A DNA stretch of 64,000 bases, taken from contig NZ_AEUE01000004.1 of the NCBI RefSeq assembly GCF_000186705.1, forward strand, positions 434,001 through 498,000, given 5' to 3'. The stretch comes from Citromicrobium sp. JLT1363. Lineage in GTDB: Bacteria > Pseudomonadota > Alphaproteobacteria > Sphingomonadales > Sphingomonadaceae. Below are positions 8,400-17,722 of this stretch, piece by piece (positions within the stretch are counted from its first letter, which is position 1; each line of letters begins with the position of its first letter). A program made the translations under genes and the position numbers. The notes under the pieces are model-generated. The model saw only the letters and a list, made by a program, of their open reading frames with translations. It was not told where the DNA came from and searched no databases.

Positions 8400-9173
8400 G
8401 TGGCTGGCAACGCGTTCGATCTGTCGGGCAAGGTGGCGCTGGTTACCGGCGCCAATACCGGCATAGGGCAGGGCATCGCCGTCGCGCTCGCGAAGGCGGG
8501 GGCGGATATCGCGCTCACTGCAAGGCGCAGTCCGGATGAAACAAAGGCGATGGTGGAGGCCGAAGGCGTCCGTACGCATGTCGTCATGGCGGACCTTTCC
8601 TCGATCGAGCCGTGCCAGCGGATCGTCAACGAGACGGTCGACGCGCTGGGCCGGATCGACATCCTCGTCAACAATGCCGGGATCATCCGGCGCGAGGACG
8701 CGCTCGATTTCTCGGAGGAGGACTGGGACGCGGTGATGGACGTGAACCTGAAGGTTCTGTTCTTCCTCAGCCAGGCGGTCGCACGGCACATGACCGGCTG
8801 GGCATCGCAGGACGGCGCGCGCGGCAAGATCGTCAACATCGCCTCCATGCTGACCTTCCAGGGCGGCATCCGCGTGCCCAGCTACACCGCCTCGAAAAGC
8901 GGGGTGGGCGGCCTGACCAAGCTGCTGGCTAACGAGTGGGCGCCCAAGGGCATCAACGTGAACGCGATCGCGCCCGGCTACATCGCGACCAACAACACCG
9001 CGGCTCTGCAGGCCGACGAGACCCGCAACCGGCAGATCATGGAGCGTATCCCCGAAGGACGCTGGGGCGACCCCTCCGATATCGGCGGCGCAGCGGTTTT
9101 CCTGTCGAGCGGCGCGGCGGATTACGTGCAGGGACACATCCTTGCGGTCGACGGGGGATGGCTGGCCCGCTGA
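8400..9173 (+). CDS. kduD: SDR oxidoreductase, 2-dehydro-3-deoxy-D-gluconate 5-dehydrogenase (KduD-like)
   Basis: Short-chain dehydrogenase of 257 residues. The nucleotide motif TGANTGIGQG is at 16-25, NNAG follows, and the catalytic residues are Ser149, Tyr162 and Lys166. The FDLSGKVALVTG start and the C-terminal VDGGWLAR are typical of KduD/DhuD. It would reduce 2,5-diketo-3-deoxygluconate to KDG with NAD(P)H. The start is a GTG two bases after the isomerase stop, and its stop overlaps the next ATG. A generic 2-deoxygluconate dehydrogenase or alginate-type DEH reductase is the alternative, but the paired isomerase favours KduD. Confidence 0.85.
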   Translation: MAGNAFDLSGKVALVTGANTGIGQGIAVALAKAGADIALTARRSPDETKAMVEAEGVRTHVVMADLSSIEPCQRIVNETVDALGRIDILVNNAGIIRREDALDFSEEDWDAVMDVNLKVLFFLSQAVARHMTGWASQDGARGKIVNIASMLTFQGGIRVPSYTASKSGVGGLTKLLANEWAPKGINVNAIAPGYIATNNTAALQADETRNRQIMERIPEGRWGDPSDIGGAAVFLSSGAADYVQGHILAVDGGWLAR

Positions 9174-10177
9174 TGGAGGGTGCGGTCGCCTGTTTCGGCG
9201 AGATATTGCTGCGCTTCGCCGCGTGCGACGGTGCGACCCTGCGCGACACCGCGAAGCTAGACGTGCATGTGGGCGGGGCGGAGGCCAATGTAGCGGTCGC
9301 GCTAGCGAATCTCGGGTTCGCAACCCGCATGGTCTCTGCACTTCCGAACAATGCCCTCGGCACGCTGGCGCTCAAGGCCTTGCGGCGCGAGGGGGTGGAC
9401 GGCGATCATGTCGTCACTGCCGAGGGCAGGATGGGCACCTATTTTCTGACCCCCGCCGCCGGCCCGCGCGGCGGAGAGGTGGTCTACGATCGCGCCAGAA
9501 GCGCCTTTGCGAAGACGCAGGATTACGATCCCGCGGTTCTCGATGGCGTGCGTCACCTGCACGTTTCGGGCATCTCTCTGGCCGTCAGCGAAGCCTCTTC
9601 AACGGCTACGCGCGCGCTCGCCAGGAAGGCGAAGGAGCGGGGCCTGACCCTGTCTTTCGATGGCAATTACCGTCCGTCCCTTTGGAAAGCGAGCGGGCGC
9701 GATGGGCGCGACGAGATCGCCGAGATGGTGGCGATGGCGGACATTCTTTTCGGCAATCACAAGGACGTCTCGCTGCTGCTGGGGCGCGAATTTTCGGGCG
9801 ACGGCGCAGCCCGCCGGCGCGAGGCCGCGCTGGCGCTACTGGAGAAGTTTCCCGATCTCACGGCGATATCCAGCACGGCGCGCCACGTAGGGAACGGCAC
9901 CACCCATCGCATCGTCGCGCGGATCGACAGCCGAGAGGCTGCCGCCGAGAGCGAGGAGCGGGTGCTGACGGGTATCATCGACCGGATCGGTACGGGAGAT
10001 GCCTTTGCCGCCGGTGTACTCGCCTGCTGGCTGGAGGACGCATCCGATCTGCAGGGCGCGGTCGATGGCGGCATCGCGCTCGCCGCATTGAAGCACTACG
10101 AACCGGGCGACTTCTGCCGCGCCAATGCGGCGGAATGGCGCGCGGCCATGGGAGGGACGGGCGATGTTTCGCGCTAG
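9173..10177 (+). CDS. kdgK: 2-keto-3-deoxygluconate kinase (PfkB family)
   Basis: Sugar kinase of 334 residues that phosphorylates KDG to KDPG with ATP. PfkB landmarks are FGEILLRF at 8-15, the first signature GGAEANVAVALANLG near 33-47, FDGNYRPSLW mid-protein, and the catalytic GTGDAFAAG with Asp276. ATG 9173 overlaps the KduD stop (TGATG). KDPG aldolase, which would split the product, is not in this window. The gene overlaps the following lyase start by 14 bases. Confidence 0.9.
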   Translation: MEGAVACFGEILLRFAACDGATLRDTAKLDVHVGGAEANVAVALANLGFATRMVSALPNNALGTLALKALRREGVDGDHVVTAEGRMGTYFLTPAAGPRGGEVVYDRARSAFAKTQDYDPAVLDGVRHLHVSGISLAVSEASSTATRALARKAKERGLTLSFDGNYRPSLWKASGRDGRDEIAEMVAMADILFGNHKDVSLLLGREFSGDGAARRREAALALLEKFPDLTAISSTARHVGNGTTHRIVARIDSREAAAESEERVLTGIIDRIGTGDAFAAGVLACWLEDASDLQGAVDGGIALAALKHYEPGDFCRANAAEWRAAMGGTGDVSR

Positions 10178-11381
10178 TATTCTGGCAGGCTTGATGATTG
10201 CGGCCCCTGCCGCCGCGCAGGACGGTGAGGTCGCCGTTCCTGCATTCACTCCGACCGAGGGCGCGCCGGTATGTCGCGGCTCGGCAGGCTATGCGCAGGA
10301 CTTCGATGGCGCCCGTACCTTCCTCTGGCGGCCCCGCTGGATCGAGGCGATCGCGCGCGACGAGGCCATGCGCGCACAGGTGCTGCGCGAGGCGGAGAAG
10401 GCGCTGGACAACGGGCCTTATTCGGTAACCGACAAACCGCGCCCCGTGCCCGGGGCCACGGCGAACGACTATGCTTCGATCGGGCCGTACTGGTGGCCTT
10501 CGGGCTCCGGCGACGGCCTGCCCTATACGCGCCGTGACGGCGAGGTGAATCCCGAGCGCGATGGCCCTGAATTCGACCGATCGCGCATCCGCAACCTCGC
10601 CAGCGACATGGAGGCGCTCGCGCTTGCCTATCGTATTACCGGGGAGGAGCGATTTGCCGACCATGCCGCCAAGCTGGCTCGCGCATGGTTCGTCACGCCG
10701 GCCACGCGCATGAACCCGCATTTCAATTTTGCGCAGGGGATTCCGGGCCGGGTGAACGGGCGGGGCGAGGGCATCATCGAGGCATCCGAATTCTCTACGA
10801 TCGTCGAAGCGCTGGGGCTGCTTTGGCCGTCGGACGCAATGTCGGCCGAGGAGAAGACTACAATCCGCAAATGGTACGCCGATTTCGCGGTGTGGATGGC
10901 ATCCAGCGATATCGGCGCCGAGGAGATGAACAAGCGCAACAATCACGGCGTGTTCTACGATTTCTACCTCGCGCACTTCCTGCTGTTTGCCGGGGCGGAC
11001 GATGTCACGCGCACTCTGGTGGCGAAGTTTCCCGAGTTCCGGATCGGCGTGCAGATGGACAGGCAGGGCCGCTTCCTCGACGAACTCAAGCGCACCCGCA
11101 GCTGGCATTATGCACATTTCGTCGTCGACGGTGCGGCGAGACTGGCGACCATCGGCGAATGCGTGGGGCTCGACCTGTGGGAGGCCCAGCTGGAGGACGG
11201 GCGCGGCATGGCCACGGCAGCCGCGTTCCTCGATCGGTATGCGGACAACCCCGCCGCCTGGCCGTTCCAGGATCGCGAACTTGCAGCCGGCCGGATCGAC
11301 CGGATGAGGGACACGACGCAGGAACTTGCCGTGTTGCTGCGAACCGTACCTGCCCCTTCACGGCTCAAGCATTTGCCGTGA
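10164..11381 (+). CDS. Secreted alginate lyase-family polysaccharide lyase (PL38/PL5-like)
   Basis: Lyase of 405 residues with a signal peptide at 1-19 or so, ending AAAQ. It has the alginate_lyase family segment PYWWP at 108-112, followed by LPYTRRDGEVNPE, and the catalytic-type motif NNHG with His261 and nearby Tyr265. The fold is an alpha/alpha toroid. Such enzymes cleave alginate (mannuronate) or glucuronan by beta-elimination, leaving unsaturated ends that become the 4-deoxy-5-ketouronate processed by the preceding three genes. A ggaggg ribosome site lies inside the end of kdgK. Whether the substrate is alginate or glucuronan cannot be settled by reading. Confidence 0.85.
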   Translation: MFRASILAGLMIAAPAAAQDGEVAVPAFTPTEGAPVCRGSAGYAQDFDGARTFLWRPRWIEAIARDEAMRAQVLREAEKALDNGPYSVTDKPRPVPGATANDYASIGPYWWPSGSGDGLPYTRRDGEVNPERDGPEFDRSRIRNLASDMEALALAYRITGEERFADHAAKLARAWFVTPATRMNPHFNFAQGIPGRVNGRGEGIIEASEFSTIVEALGLLWPSDAMSAEEKTTIRKWYADFAVWMASSDIGAEEMNKRNNHGVFYDFYLAHFLLFAGADDVTRTLVAKFPEFRIGVQMDRQGRFLDELKRTRSWHYAHFVVDGAARLATIGECVGLDLWEAQLEDGRGMATAAAFLDRYADNPAAWPFQDRELAAGRIDRMRDTTQELAVLLRTVPAPSRLKHLP

Positions 11382-11526
11382 ACCGGGCGCGCATAATACA
11401 GCCGGGTCGGTGAGGCGAGGGATCGATCCGTCCCGAATTTCGGGCAGCGGTTGTGCAGGTGTGCCGTAGATATTCCCGTCGGGATCAGGATCTGCGGGCG
11501 GCCCAGGCCGTGATCGGGCGTCTAAC

Positions 11527-13464
11527 TCAGTCCAACAGCATTTCGCGCAGGAAAGCGATCTGCGCACCGGTGGAAATGCGGCTGTTCTCGCTCTTGTCGA
11601 AACCGTGCCCCTCGTCCGTGGCGAGCACGTAGGACACCCGCACCCCGTTGGCGCGGATTGCGGCGATCATATCTTCGGACTGCTGCTGCGGCACGCGCGG
11701 ATCGTTGCCCCCCTGGATAAACAGCACGGGTACGGTGATCCGGTCCGCATTCTGCATCGGCGAAATCTGCTGGAAGAACGCCGCGATCTCCGGATCACGC
11801 TCGTCGCCGTACTCGCGCCGCCGGTTGTCGACCCGGTAAGGCTCGGTATTTTCCATGAAGGACGCGAAATCGGAGACGCCGAAACGCGAAATTCCGCCCT
11901 TCAGCCGATCCGAGTACTCGACCAGCGACGCCAGCGAAACGAACCCGCCGTAGGAGCCGCCCGCAACGACCACGCGCGAGGCGTCGAGATCGGGCTGCTC
12001 CTCGATCCAGTCCAGCAACGCGCCGATGTCGCGGATCGCGTCTCCGCGCCGGGTCGTCTCGTCGAGCTGTTCGAAGGTCTTGCCGTAACCATCGGAGCCG
12101 CGGATGTTCGGCCGCAGCACTGCGATGCCCATCTGAGTCACGATATAGTGGTAGAAGCGGCTGAAGCTGGGGCGCGACTGCGATTCCGGACCGCCATGGG
12201 CGAAGATTACGACCGGCGCCGGATTCTCGGGCGAGGCGGTCGAGGGGCGATAGGCCAGCAGCGGGATGCGCCGGGGCGCGTCGCCATCCATGTCGAACGT
12301 CTTGTAGGTGGTCAGGTCCGGCACCAGCGAGGTCATCTTCTGGTTCGGCTTGAAACCGCCCGTCCAGGGCTCGAACGCCCCGGTGCGATAGTCGTAGAGA
12401 CCCGAGCGCCAAGGCACTTCGGGCTGCGACACGCTCATCGCCAGCATTTCGCCATCGGGGGAAAAGCGCATGCTGGAGACCACCCCGGGCGAGCGCTCGG
12501 ATGGGCCTGCCACAAGCTCCAGCCGGTTCATGTCGATCACCAGGATCGTCGATAGACCGTCCCGGTTGTACGAGACCGCCATGCGGCTGCGATCGGGGGA
12601 GACGGCGATGCCATCAATGTCGAAGCCGACATCGCTGAGCACCGGTATCAACTCGCCGGTCTCGCGATCATAGCGCATCAGATCGGTGAAATCGGAATAG
12701 GCGTTGCTTGTGAAGAAGACGTACCGCCCATCTGCGGAGTAGGCGGAATCCTTCACGTCCTCCTCCGCCTCCACGAGGATTGTCTCCTCGCCCGTTTCGA
12801 GGTCGATCTCGGAGAGCTTGAAGCCGTCCTCGGCCGGGCCTTCGGCAAGCAGGTAGCGGCCATCCGGGCTGAAATCATCGGGATAGAACGGCGCGTTCCC
12901 CCGCGCGAGCACTTGCGGCGGCCGATCGGCGCAGCCGGGCTGCACGATCAGCTGCCATACGCCAGTGCCCGCCTCGGCACTGGCATAAGCGATCTGGTCG
13001 CCGGTGTCGGATACGATGACCGAGATATTGCGCGACCGACCCGGCGAGACCTTGTCGGCGTCGAAGGACCGTCCGTCGGTCAGGTAGACGGCGCTATATT
13101 CGTCGCCATCGCGATCCGAGGTGAAGACATAGCCATTGCGCCCGCAAACCGACGCGGGTTTGGCATTGGAAAGGCTGAGGCCCGGTAGGTCGAGAAGCTT
13201 GACGTAGTCGCCCTTGACGCTGGACCGGCGATAGAGGTCACCGCGATAGGAGAAGAGCAGCGCGTCGCCGTCGTGCGTCCAGCCCCGCACCGAATAGCTG
13301 TTCTGGGTCTGCATGTGGCCGGCGACCTCGCGCCCGTCGTAGAGCACGGACTGCGGCACGTTTTCGAGAAATAGATTGTCGCCGAACTGCCGCCGCTCCT
13401 GCGCCCCTGCGGGCACACTGGCGGCTAGAATGGCGGCAAGAGTCAGGGGAAATAGCAACCGCAC
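11527..13464 (-). CDS. S9-family (prolyl oligopeptidase-type) serine peptidase, exported
   Basis: Peptidase of 645 residues with a signal peptide at 1-21 (ends AGAQ). The N-terminal half is a WD40-like beta-propeller with repeated SPDG/SADGRY blades. The C-terminal alpha/beta hydrolase has GGSYGG with Ser504, GGNDPRV with Asp588 and EGHGF with His620, a complete catalytic triad. It cuts oligopeptides in the periplasm. The GTG start at 13464 has ggagg 11 bases upstream. It lies just downstream of a large TonB receptor on the same strand and may process the peptide that receptor imports. Confidence 0.92.
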   Translation of the reverse strand: MRLLFPLTLAAILAASVPAGAQERRQFGDNLFLENVPQSVLYDGREVAGHMQTQNSYSVRGWTHDGDALLFSYRGDLYRRSSVKGDYVKLLDLPGLSLSNAKPASVCGRNGYVFTSDRDGDEYSAVYLTDGRSFDADKVSPGRSRNISVIVSDTGDQIAYASAEAGTGVWQLIVQPGCADRPPQVLARGNAPFYPDDFSPDGRYLLAEGPAEDGFKLSEIDLETGEETILVEAEEDVKDSAYSADGRYVFFTSNAYSDFTDLMRYDRETGELIPVLSDVGFDIDGIAVSPDRSRMAVSYNRDGLSTILVIDMNRLELVAGPSERSPGVVSSMRFSPDGEMLAMSVSQPEVPWRSGLYDYRTGAFEPWTGGFKPNQKMTSLVPDLTTYKTFDMDGDAPRRIPLLAYRPSTASPENPAPVVIFAHGGPESQSRPSFSRFYHYIVTQMGIAVLRPNIRGSDGYGKTFEQLDETTRRGDAIRDIGALLDWIEEQPDLDASRVVVAGGSYGGFVSLASLVEYSDRLKGGISRFGVSDFASFMENTEPYRVDNRRREYGDERDPEIAAFFQQISPMQNADRITVPVLFIQGGNDPRVPQQQSEDMIAAIRANGVRVSYVLATDEGHGFDKSENSRISTGAQIAFLREMLLD

Positions 13465-13516
13465 GGCGGGGCGAGCCTCCAGCAGGATTCCGGATTTCAG
13501 GAAGCGATCGAAAGGG

Positions 13517-13548
13517 GGAGGGCCGGACGATATCCCGTTCGGCCCTCC
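13517..13548 (-). terminator. Hairpin between the TonB receptor and S9 peptidase genes
   Basis: GGAGGGCCG (13517-13525) pairs with CGGCCCTCC (13540-13548), a 9-base GC-rich stem. On the minus strand it is followed by CCTTTCG, a very weak U tract. It may act as a partial terminator or attenuator that lowers peptidase expression relative to the receptor. Confidence 0.45.
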
Positions 13549-13564
13549 TGCCTATTGATGATCG

Positions 13565-16500
13565 TTAGAACGCGAAACGGGCGCCCAGGTAGAATTCGCG
13601 TCCGTCGAGGTCGTTGAGCGAGGACACGATGTTGCGGCTGTTCCCGCTGTCGAGGCCACTCGGCAGGAACGGGCCGAGATCATCGAACAGGTTGTTCACG
13701 CCCGCATAGAAGCGGATCGTGGGGCGGCTGCGCAGCGTGTAGCCAACGTAGATGTTGTGATAGGCCTGCGATCCGATGCTGAAGTAGGCCGGGTCGCCGG
13801 GCGCCACGTCCTTGTCGTCAACACCGCCGCTCTTGAAGAGCGTCGTCCAGGCCAGCCGCAGCCCCTTGTGACCCCAGCCGATCTTGGCGCGGAATTCGTC
13901 CTGCGGATTGCCGATGATGCCGAGCGTGTTTTCTTCTTGCAGCCCGTCGATCGCCTGGAAGCTGTACGAATCTTCCAGGTAGTGGGTGTAGATCACGTTG
14001 AGGTCGAAATCGCCCGGGATACCGCCAATCTCGAAATCGTAGTCGAGCGTAGTGTCGATACCGGCAGTCTTGTACTCGTCCAGGTTCTCCGCCTGGTTGA
14101 TGACCTCGCGGACCTGGCCGTTGGCCGCATTGCGGGTGATCGTGTCGCAGAAACGGTTATTCGGATAATTCTCCGCCGTATAGCACAGCTCGGCCGCGAG
14201 CTGGGTCGAAACGGATCCGATCGCGTCCTTCACGTTGATCTGGTAGTAGTCCACGATCAGCGCGAGCCCGGGCACGAACCTGGGAGTGAAGATCACGCCC
14301 GCCGTGAAGGTGTCCGCCGTTTCCTCGGTCAGGTTGGTATTGCCCGCGTTCGGGCCGAAGACGCTGCCGCCGGCGCTGAAGTCCTGCCCGGCATTCGCGG
14401 GATCGGCAAAATAGGCCTGGATGCCCGGCTCGGCGAGGCAATTCGTGGCGATCGTCGATGCAGGCGTATTGCTGCCCGGAGGAGGGGTGATCCCCGAGCC
14501 ATCAGGCAGCAGGCCGTCGCACGGGTCGTTGAGCGAATCGTAATCCCCGCGCGGCGGAGAGAAGAACTCGGTCAGCGTCGGTGCGCGCTGCGAACGCGAA
14601 TATTGCGTGCGGAAGCGGACATCGGGGCTGGGGAAGTAGCTGCCACCGATATTGTAGCTGTAGACGGTGCCCACCGTTGAATAGTCGGCAACGCGGCCAG
14701 CCAGCTGGAGCGAGACCGACTCGACGACGGGAATGTCGAGCTCGGCAAACGCTTCGACGACGTCGAAACGCGCGTCGATATCGGGCACACCGGTCGAGGT
14801 CGTCTGGAGGATCTTGTCACCGCCCTGGCCCCAGGTGCGCTGGTACTCGCGGCGGTACTCCAGGCCGATAGCAGCCTTCAGCGGCCCGGCTGGAAGCTCC
14901 AGCAGCGTGCCATTGGCACTGGCGAGGCCGGTCACCTGCTCGCGCTCCTGCCGCAGGTCGGCATCGTAGCGGATGTAGTTGGCCATGGCGTCGGTGATCG
15001 AACCTTCACCGAAGATATTGACCGGAACACAGCCTTCCGCACGCGCGGCGGCGCTGGCGCAGACGACCTCTCCGCCGACCGTTGTCACCTGAAGCGCGTT
15101 TGCCAGGTGCTGCAGGTCGATCTCGTTGATGTCGCGCTGATGCTGGTTGTAGGTGCCGTAGGTGCCGCCGACATTCCACTGCCAGTCGCCCCATGCATTG
15201 CCGGTCAGGCTGAAGTTTGTCCGCAGCGTCTTGCGCTCGTTGATCTTCTCGTCCCAGCCCAGTTCGGTGAAACGGCGATACCAGCTGACCGAGCCCGAGC
15301 GGGTTTCCTCGACTTCGGGCGGGATGAAGGGATGGTTCGAAGCGATCTGCGGCAGCTCGGCTTCGATGATGACGCCGTTCGCATCGTACTGCGCGTTCCC
15401 GTTGGCATCGAGCACCGCATAGGTATCGCCATAGATCGCCGCTTCAGACGAACTCCGAGCGCGCGTGTTGATGACGGAGTACATCGCCCCGGCGTTGAAG
15501 GAAATGCTCGGCGTCAGCTCGTACCGGCCCCTGAAGGCGCCCGACCACATCTCGTATTCCGGCGAGAGGGTCTGGCCGGGACGGTAGTTGAAGCCGTCCG
15601 GATAGGTTTCGAAACCATCCCCCGATGTCCGGCCATCATTGGGCAGCAGCGACTGGTCGTTGAACCAGACGCCGCCGACGTTCCACGCATCGTCGGATTC
15701 GAAACGCCCGCCGGGAATGTAGGAACTGAGGCTGGGCGTGAAGCAATAGCGCCCGGAAGCATCGCAGCCCGGCAGGAGCGATTCATCGTTGAAGTTTCCG
15801 ATGTCGCTCGGCACGCCCCAGGACACTGCCCGGATCGAATCGGGGCGGGTCCCGTCGGCGTAGATCGCGTCTTCATGCTCGTAGCTGAAGCCGAGCATGA
15901 TGTTGCCGCGACCTTCATCGAAATTCTTGCCCCAGGTCAGATCGGCGAGGATTTCCTCTTCGCCCGAACGTTCCGGCTTGGCGTAGCGCAGGTTTGCGTC
16001 GAACCCGTCGAAGTCGTCCTTGAGCAGGATGTTCACGACCCCCGCGATTGCGTCGGAGCCGTAGATCGCGGACGCACCGCCGGTGGTGACCTCGATCGAC
16101 CGGACGAAGCCTGCCGGAATGGTGTTCAGGCTCACGCGTTCGCCGTTACCCGCGTTGGAGATGGCCCGGCGGCCGTCGATCAGCGTCAGTGTCCGGTCGC
16201 TGCCCAGGCGGCGAAGGTTGATCGTGCTGATGCCCGAATTCTGGACGCTGGTGTTCGTCGTCTCGGGAGAGAGATCGGAATCGACGCCGGGGATTTCGGC
16301 AACGACTTCCGCGAGGTCGACCGAACCGGTTTCCTCGATCGTCTCTTGGTTGAATATCTGCACGGGAATGGCGGCCGTGGCGTTCGAACGCCGGATGCGC
16401 GAACCGGTCACCGTGATGACGTTGTCTTCCGAAGCAGTCTGCTGATCGGCGGCAACCGGAAGCGTCGCAGGATCATCCTGCGAACCGGTATCCTGGGCAT

Positions 16501-16570
16501 ATGCGGCCCCAGGCGCCAGTGCGATCGCCAGTGCTCCCGTGCACGACGTAACGAGCAACAAATTTTTCAT
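13565..16570 (-). CDS. TonB-dependent receptor, large
   Basis: Outer membrane receptor of 1001 residues. The signal peptide (1-26, ending AAYAQ) is followed by NVITVTGSRIRRSN, the TonB-proximal start of the plug. The plug contains TLIDGRRAISNAGNG and IEVTTGGASAIYGSDAIAGVVNI; the barrel ends in FYLGARFAF. The sequence type is that of sphingomonad receptors often found with peptidases. The ATG at 16570 has a strong ribosome site (ggggggt). It precedes an S9 peptidase on the same strand and diverges from a LysR gene, suggesting a regulated peptide or amino-acid-conjugate uptake unit. The substrate is unknown. Confidence 0.92.
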   Translation of the reverse strand: MKNLLLVTSCTGALAIALAPGAAYAQDTGSQDDPATLPVAADQQTASEDNVITVTGSRIRRSNATAAIPVQIFNQETIEETGSVDLAEVVAEIPGVDSDLSPETTNTSVQNSGISTINLRRLGSDRTLTLIDGRRAISNAGNGERVSLNTIPAGFVRSIEVTTGGASAIYGSDAIAGVVNILLKDDFDGFDANLRYAKPERSGEEEILADLTWGKNFDEGRGNIMLGFSYEHEDAIYADGTRPDSIRAVSWGVPSDIGNFNDESLLPGCDASGRYCFTPSLSSYIPGGRFESDDAWNVGGVWFNDQSLLPNDGRTSGDGFETYPDGFNYRPGQTLSPEYEMWSGAFRGRYELTPSISFNAGAMYSVINTRARSSSEAAIYGDTYAVLDANGNAQYDANGVIIEAELPQIASNHPFIPPEVEETRSGSVSWYRRFTELGWDEKINERKTLRTNFSLTGNAWGDWQWNVGGTYGTYNQHQRDINEIDLQHLANALQVTTVGGEVVCASAAARAEGCVPVNIFGEGSITDAMANYIRYDADLRQEREQVTGLASANGTLLELPAGPLKAAIGLEYRREYQRTWGQGGDKILQTTSTGVPDIDARFDVVEAFAELDIPVVESVSLQLAGRVADYSTVGTVYSYNIGGSYFPSPDVRFRTQYSRSQRAPTLTEFFSPPRGDYDSLNDPCDGLLPDGSGITPPPGSNTPASTIATNCLAEPGIQAYFADPANAGQDFSAGGSVFGPNAGNTNLTEETADTFTAGVIFTPRFVPGLALIVDYYQINVKDAIGSVSTQLAAELCYTAENYPNNRFCDTITRNAANGQVREVINQAENLDEYKTAGIDTTLDYDFEIGGIPGDFDLNVIYTHYLEDSYSFQAIDGLQEENTLGIIGNPQDEFRAKIGWGHKGLRLAWTTLFKSGGVDDKDVAPGDPAYFSIGSQAYHNIYVGYTLRSRPTIRFYAGVNNLFDDLGPFLPSGLDSGNSRNIVSSLNDLDGREFYLGARFAF

Positions 16571-16748
16571 TCGACCCCCCAATTGATCCTGATCGATTTT
16601 TGAAACCGGACGAAACTTTCGAACACTTGGTGCGTTGCAGTTTGTCATTCCGTTACGTGCACTAAGGCCGGGGCATATCGCGCGGCGCAAATTCGAAATT
16701 TTCCATTCGCGATGACAAAAACGCAAGACGCTGATAAGCGTCGATCTT
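16571..16748. promoter_or_regulatory. Divergent control region between TonB receptor and LysR gene
   Basis: 178 bases separate the receptor ATG (minus strand) from the LysR ATG (plus strand). LysR proteins usually bind such divergent regions. TTCGAA occurs twice, at 16618-16623 and 16692-16697, the latter within an AT-rich stretch. I cannot place the promoters or a T-N11-A box with confidence. Confidence 0.4.
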
Positions 16749-17639
16749 ATGCATCTCAGATGGCTAGAGGATCTCGTTTGTGTTGCCGAAGAGGGACACT
16801 TTGCGCGTGCCGCGGAGCGTCGGCACATCACGCAGTCCGCGCTCAGCCGGCGCATCAAGTCGCTCGAATTATGGGCCGGGGCTGAACTTCTGGACCGCTC
16901 GAAACACCCCATTCGCCTGACCGTCGCGGGGGCGGAATTCGTCACCGTCGCGCGCGGAATCATCGGTCAGGCTTACGAAGCCCGGCTTCAGGCAGAAGCG
17001 CTCTCCCGCGAAACGCGGGACGAAGTCACCATCGCTTCGCTCCACACGCTGGCACTGTATTTCGTCCCTTCGCTGGTCTCCAGGCTGAACCGGATGATCG
17101 GGCCGTTCGCAGTTTCGGTTGTGGCCGAGACCCGCACGGTGGAGGAGTATCTTTCCTCGCTGGCAGAGCAGCGGACCGATTTCTTCATCAGCTATGCGTT
17201 GCCTTCGGGTTCCGAGGAGGTCGATTCGAGCGTCTTCGAGCAGAAGGTCATCGGGCGCGACCGACTGCTGCCCTTCGCGCACGCGAGTATCGAGGACCCC
17301 CTGCTGGACAGTGCCGACGGGCCGCCGATTCCCTATGTCGGCTATTCGGGGACGGCGATGATGTCGTACCTCGTGAAACAGCTGATTCAGGGCGCGCCAT
17401 TCCGTCAGCGTCTGCAAACGCGATATCGGGCCACGCTGGCGGAAAGCGTCCGCACGGCAGCCTCCTTCGGACTCGGGATAGCGTGGTTGCCGGAATCGAC
17501 CGTTACCGGCCATGGCGGAGACCCCGAACTGCGTCAGATTCCCGGACCGTGGCAGACCGAATTCGAAATCAAGCTGTTCAAGTCGCGCAACAATACCCGC
17601 CCGGTGGTGGAGCGTATCTGGGGCGCCGCCGACGCCTGA
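16749..17639 (+). CDS. LysR-family transcriptional regulator
   Basis: Regulator of 296 residues. The N-terminal winged HTH spans about 1-60 (MHLRWLEDLVCVAEEGHFARAAERRHITQSALSRR is the classic pattern, seen here in pieces), then a linker helix and a LysR substrate-binding domain from about 90. It is divergent from the receptor/peptidase pair, so it probably controls them in response to an imported small molecule. The ligand is not deducible. Confidence 0.92.
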   Translation: MHLRWLEDLVCVAEEGHFARAAERRHITQSALSRRIKSLELWAGAELLDRSKHPIRLTVAGAEFVTVARGIIGQAYEARLQAEALSRETRDEVTIASLHTLALYFVPSLVSRLNRMIGPFAVSVVAETRTVEEYLSSLAEQRTDFFISYALPSGSEEVDSSVFEQKVIGRDRLLPFAHASIEDPLLDSADGPPIPYVGYSGTAMMSYLVKQLIQGAPFRQRLQTRYRATLAESVRTAASFGLGIAWLPESTVTGHGGDPELRQIPGPWQTEFEIKLFKSRNNTRPVVERIWGAADA

Positions 17640-17690
17640 GCAGGCGGCCAGATAATGTAGTCGCCCCAGACCCGGTTTCGGCGGCAGACA

Positions 17691-17709
17691 TGCCCCTGGC
17701 GACGGGGCA
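17691..17709. terminator. Hairpin between convergent LysR and helicase genes
   Basis: TGCCCC (17691-17696) pairs with GGGGCA (17704-17709) across a 7-base loop. It lies in the 83-base gap where two genes converge. There is no U tract, so the terminator role is inferred from position. Confidence 0.35.
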
Positions 17710-17722
17710 CTGCGCTCCCATC

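Noticed and set aside
11382-11526. Terminator between the lyase and S9 peptidase genes
   Set aside because: Only short stems (CCCGA/TCGGG at 11432-11444) are visible and no U tract follows; too weak to annotate.
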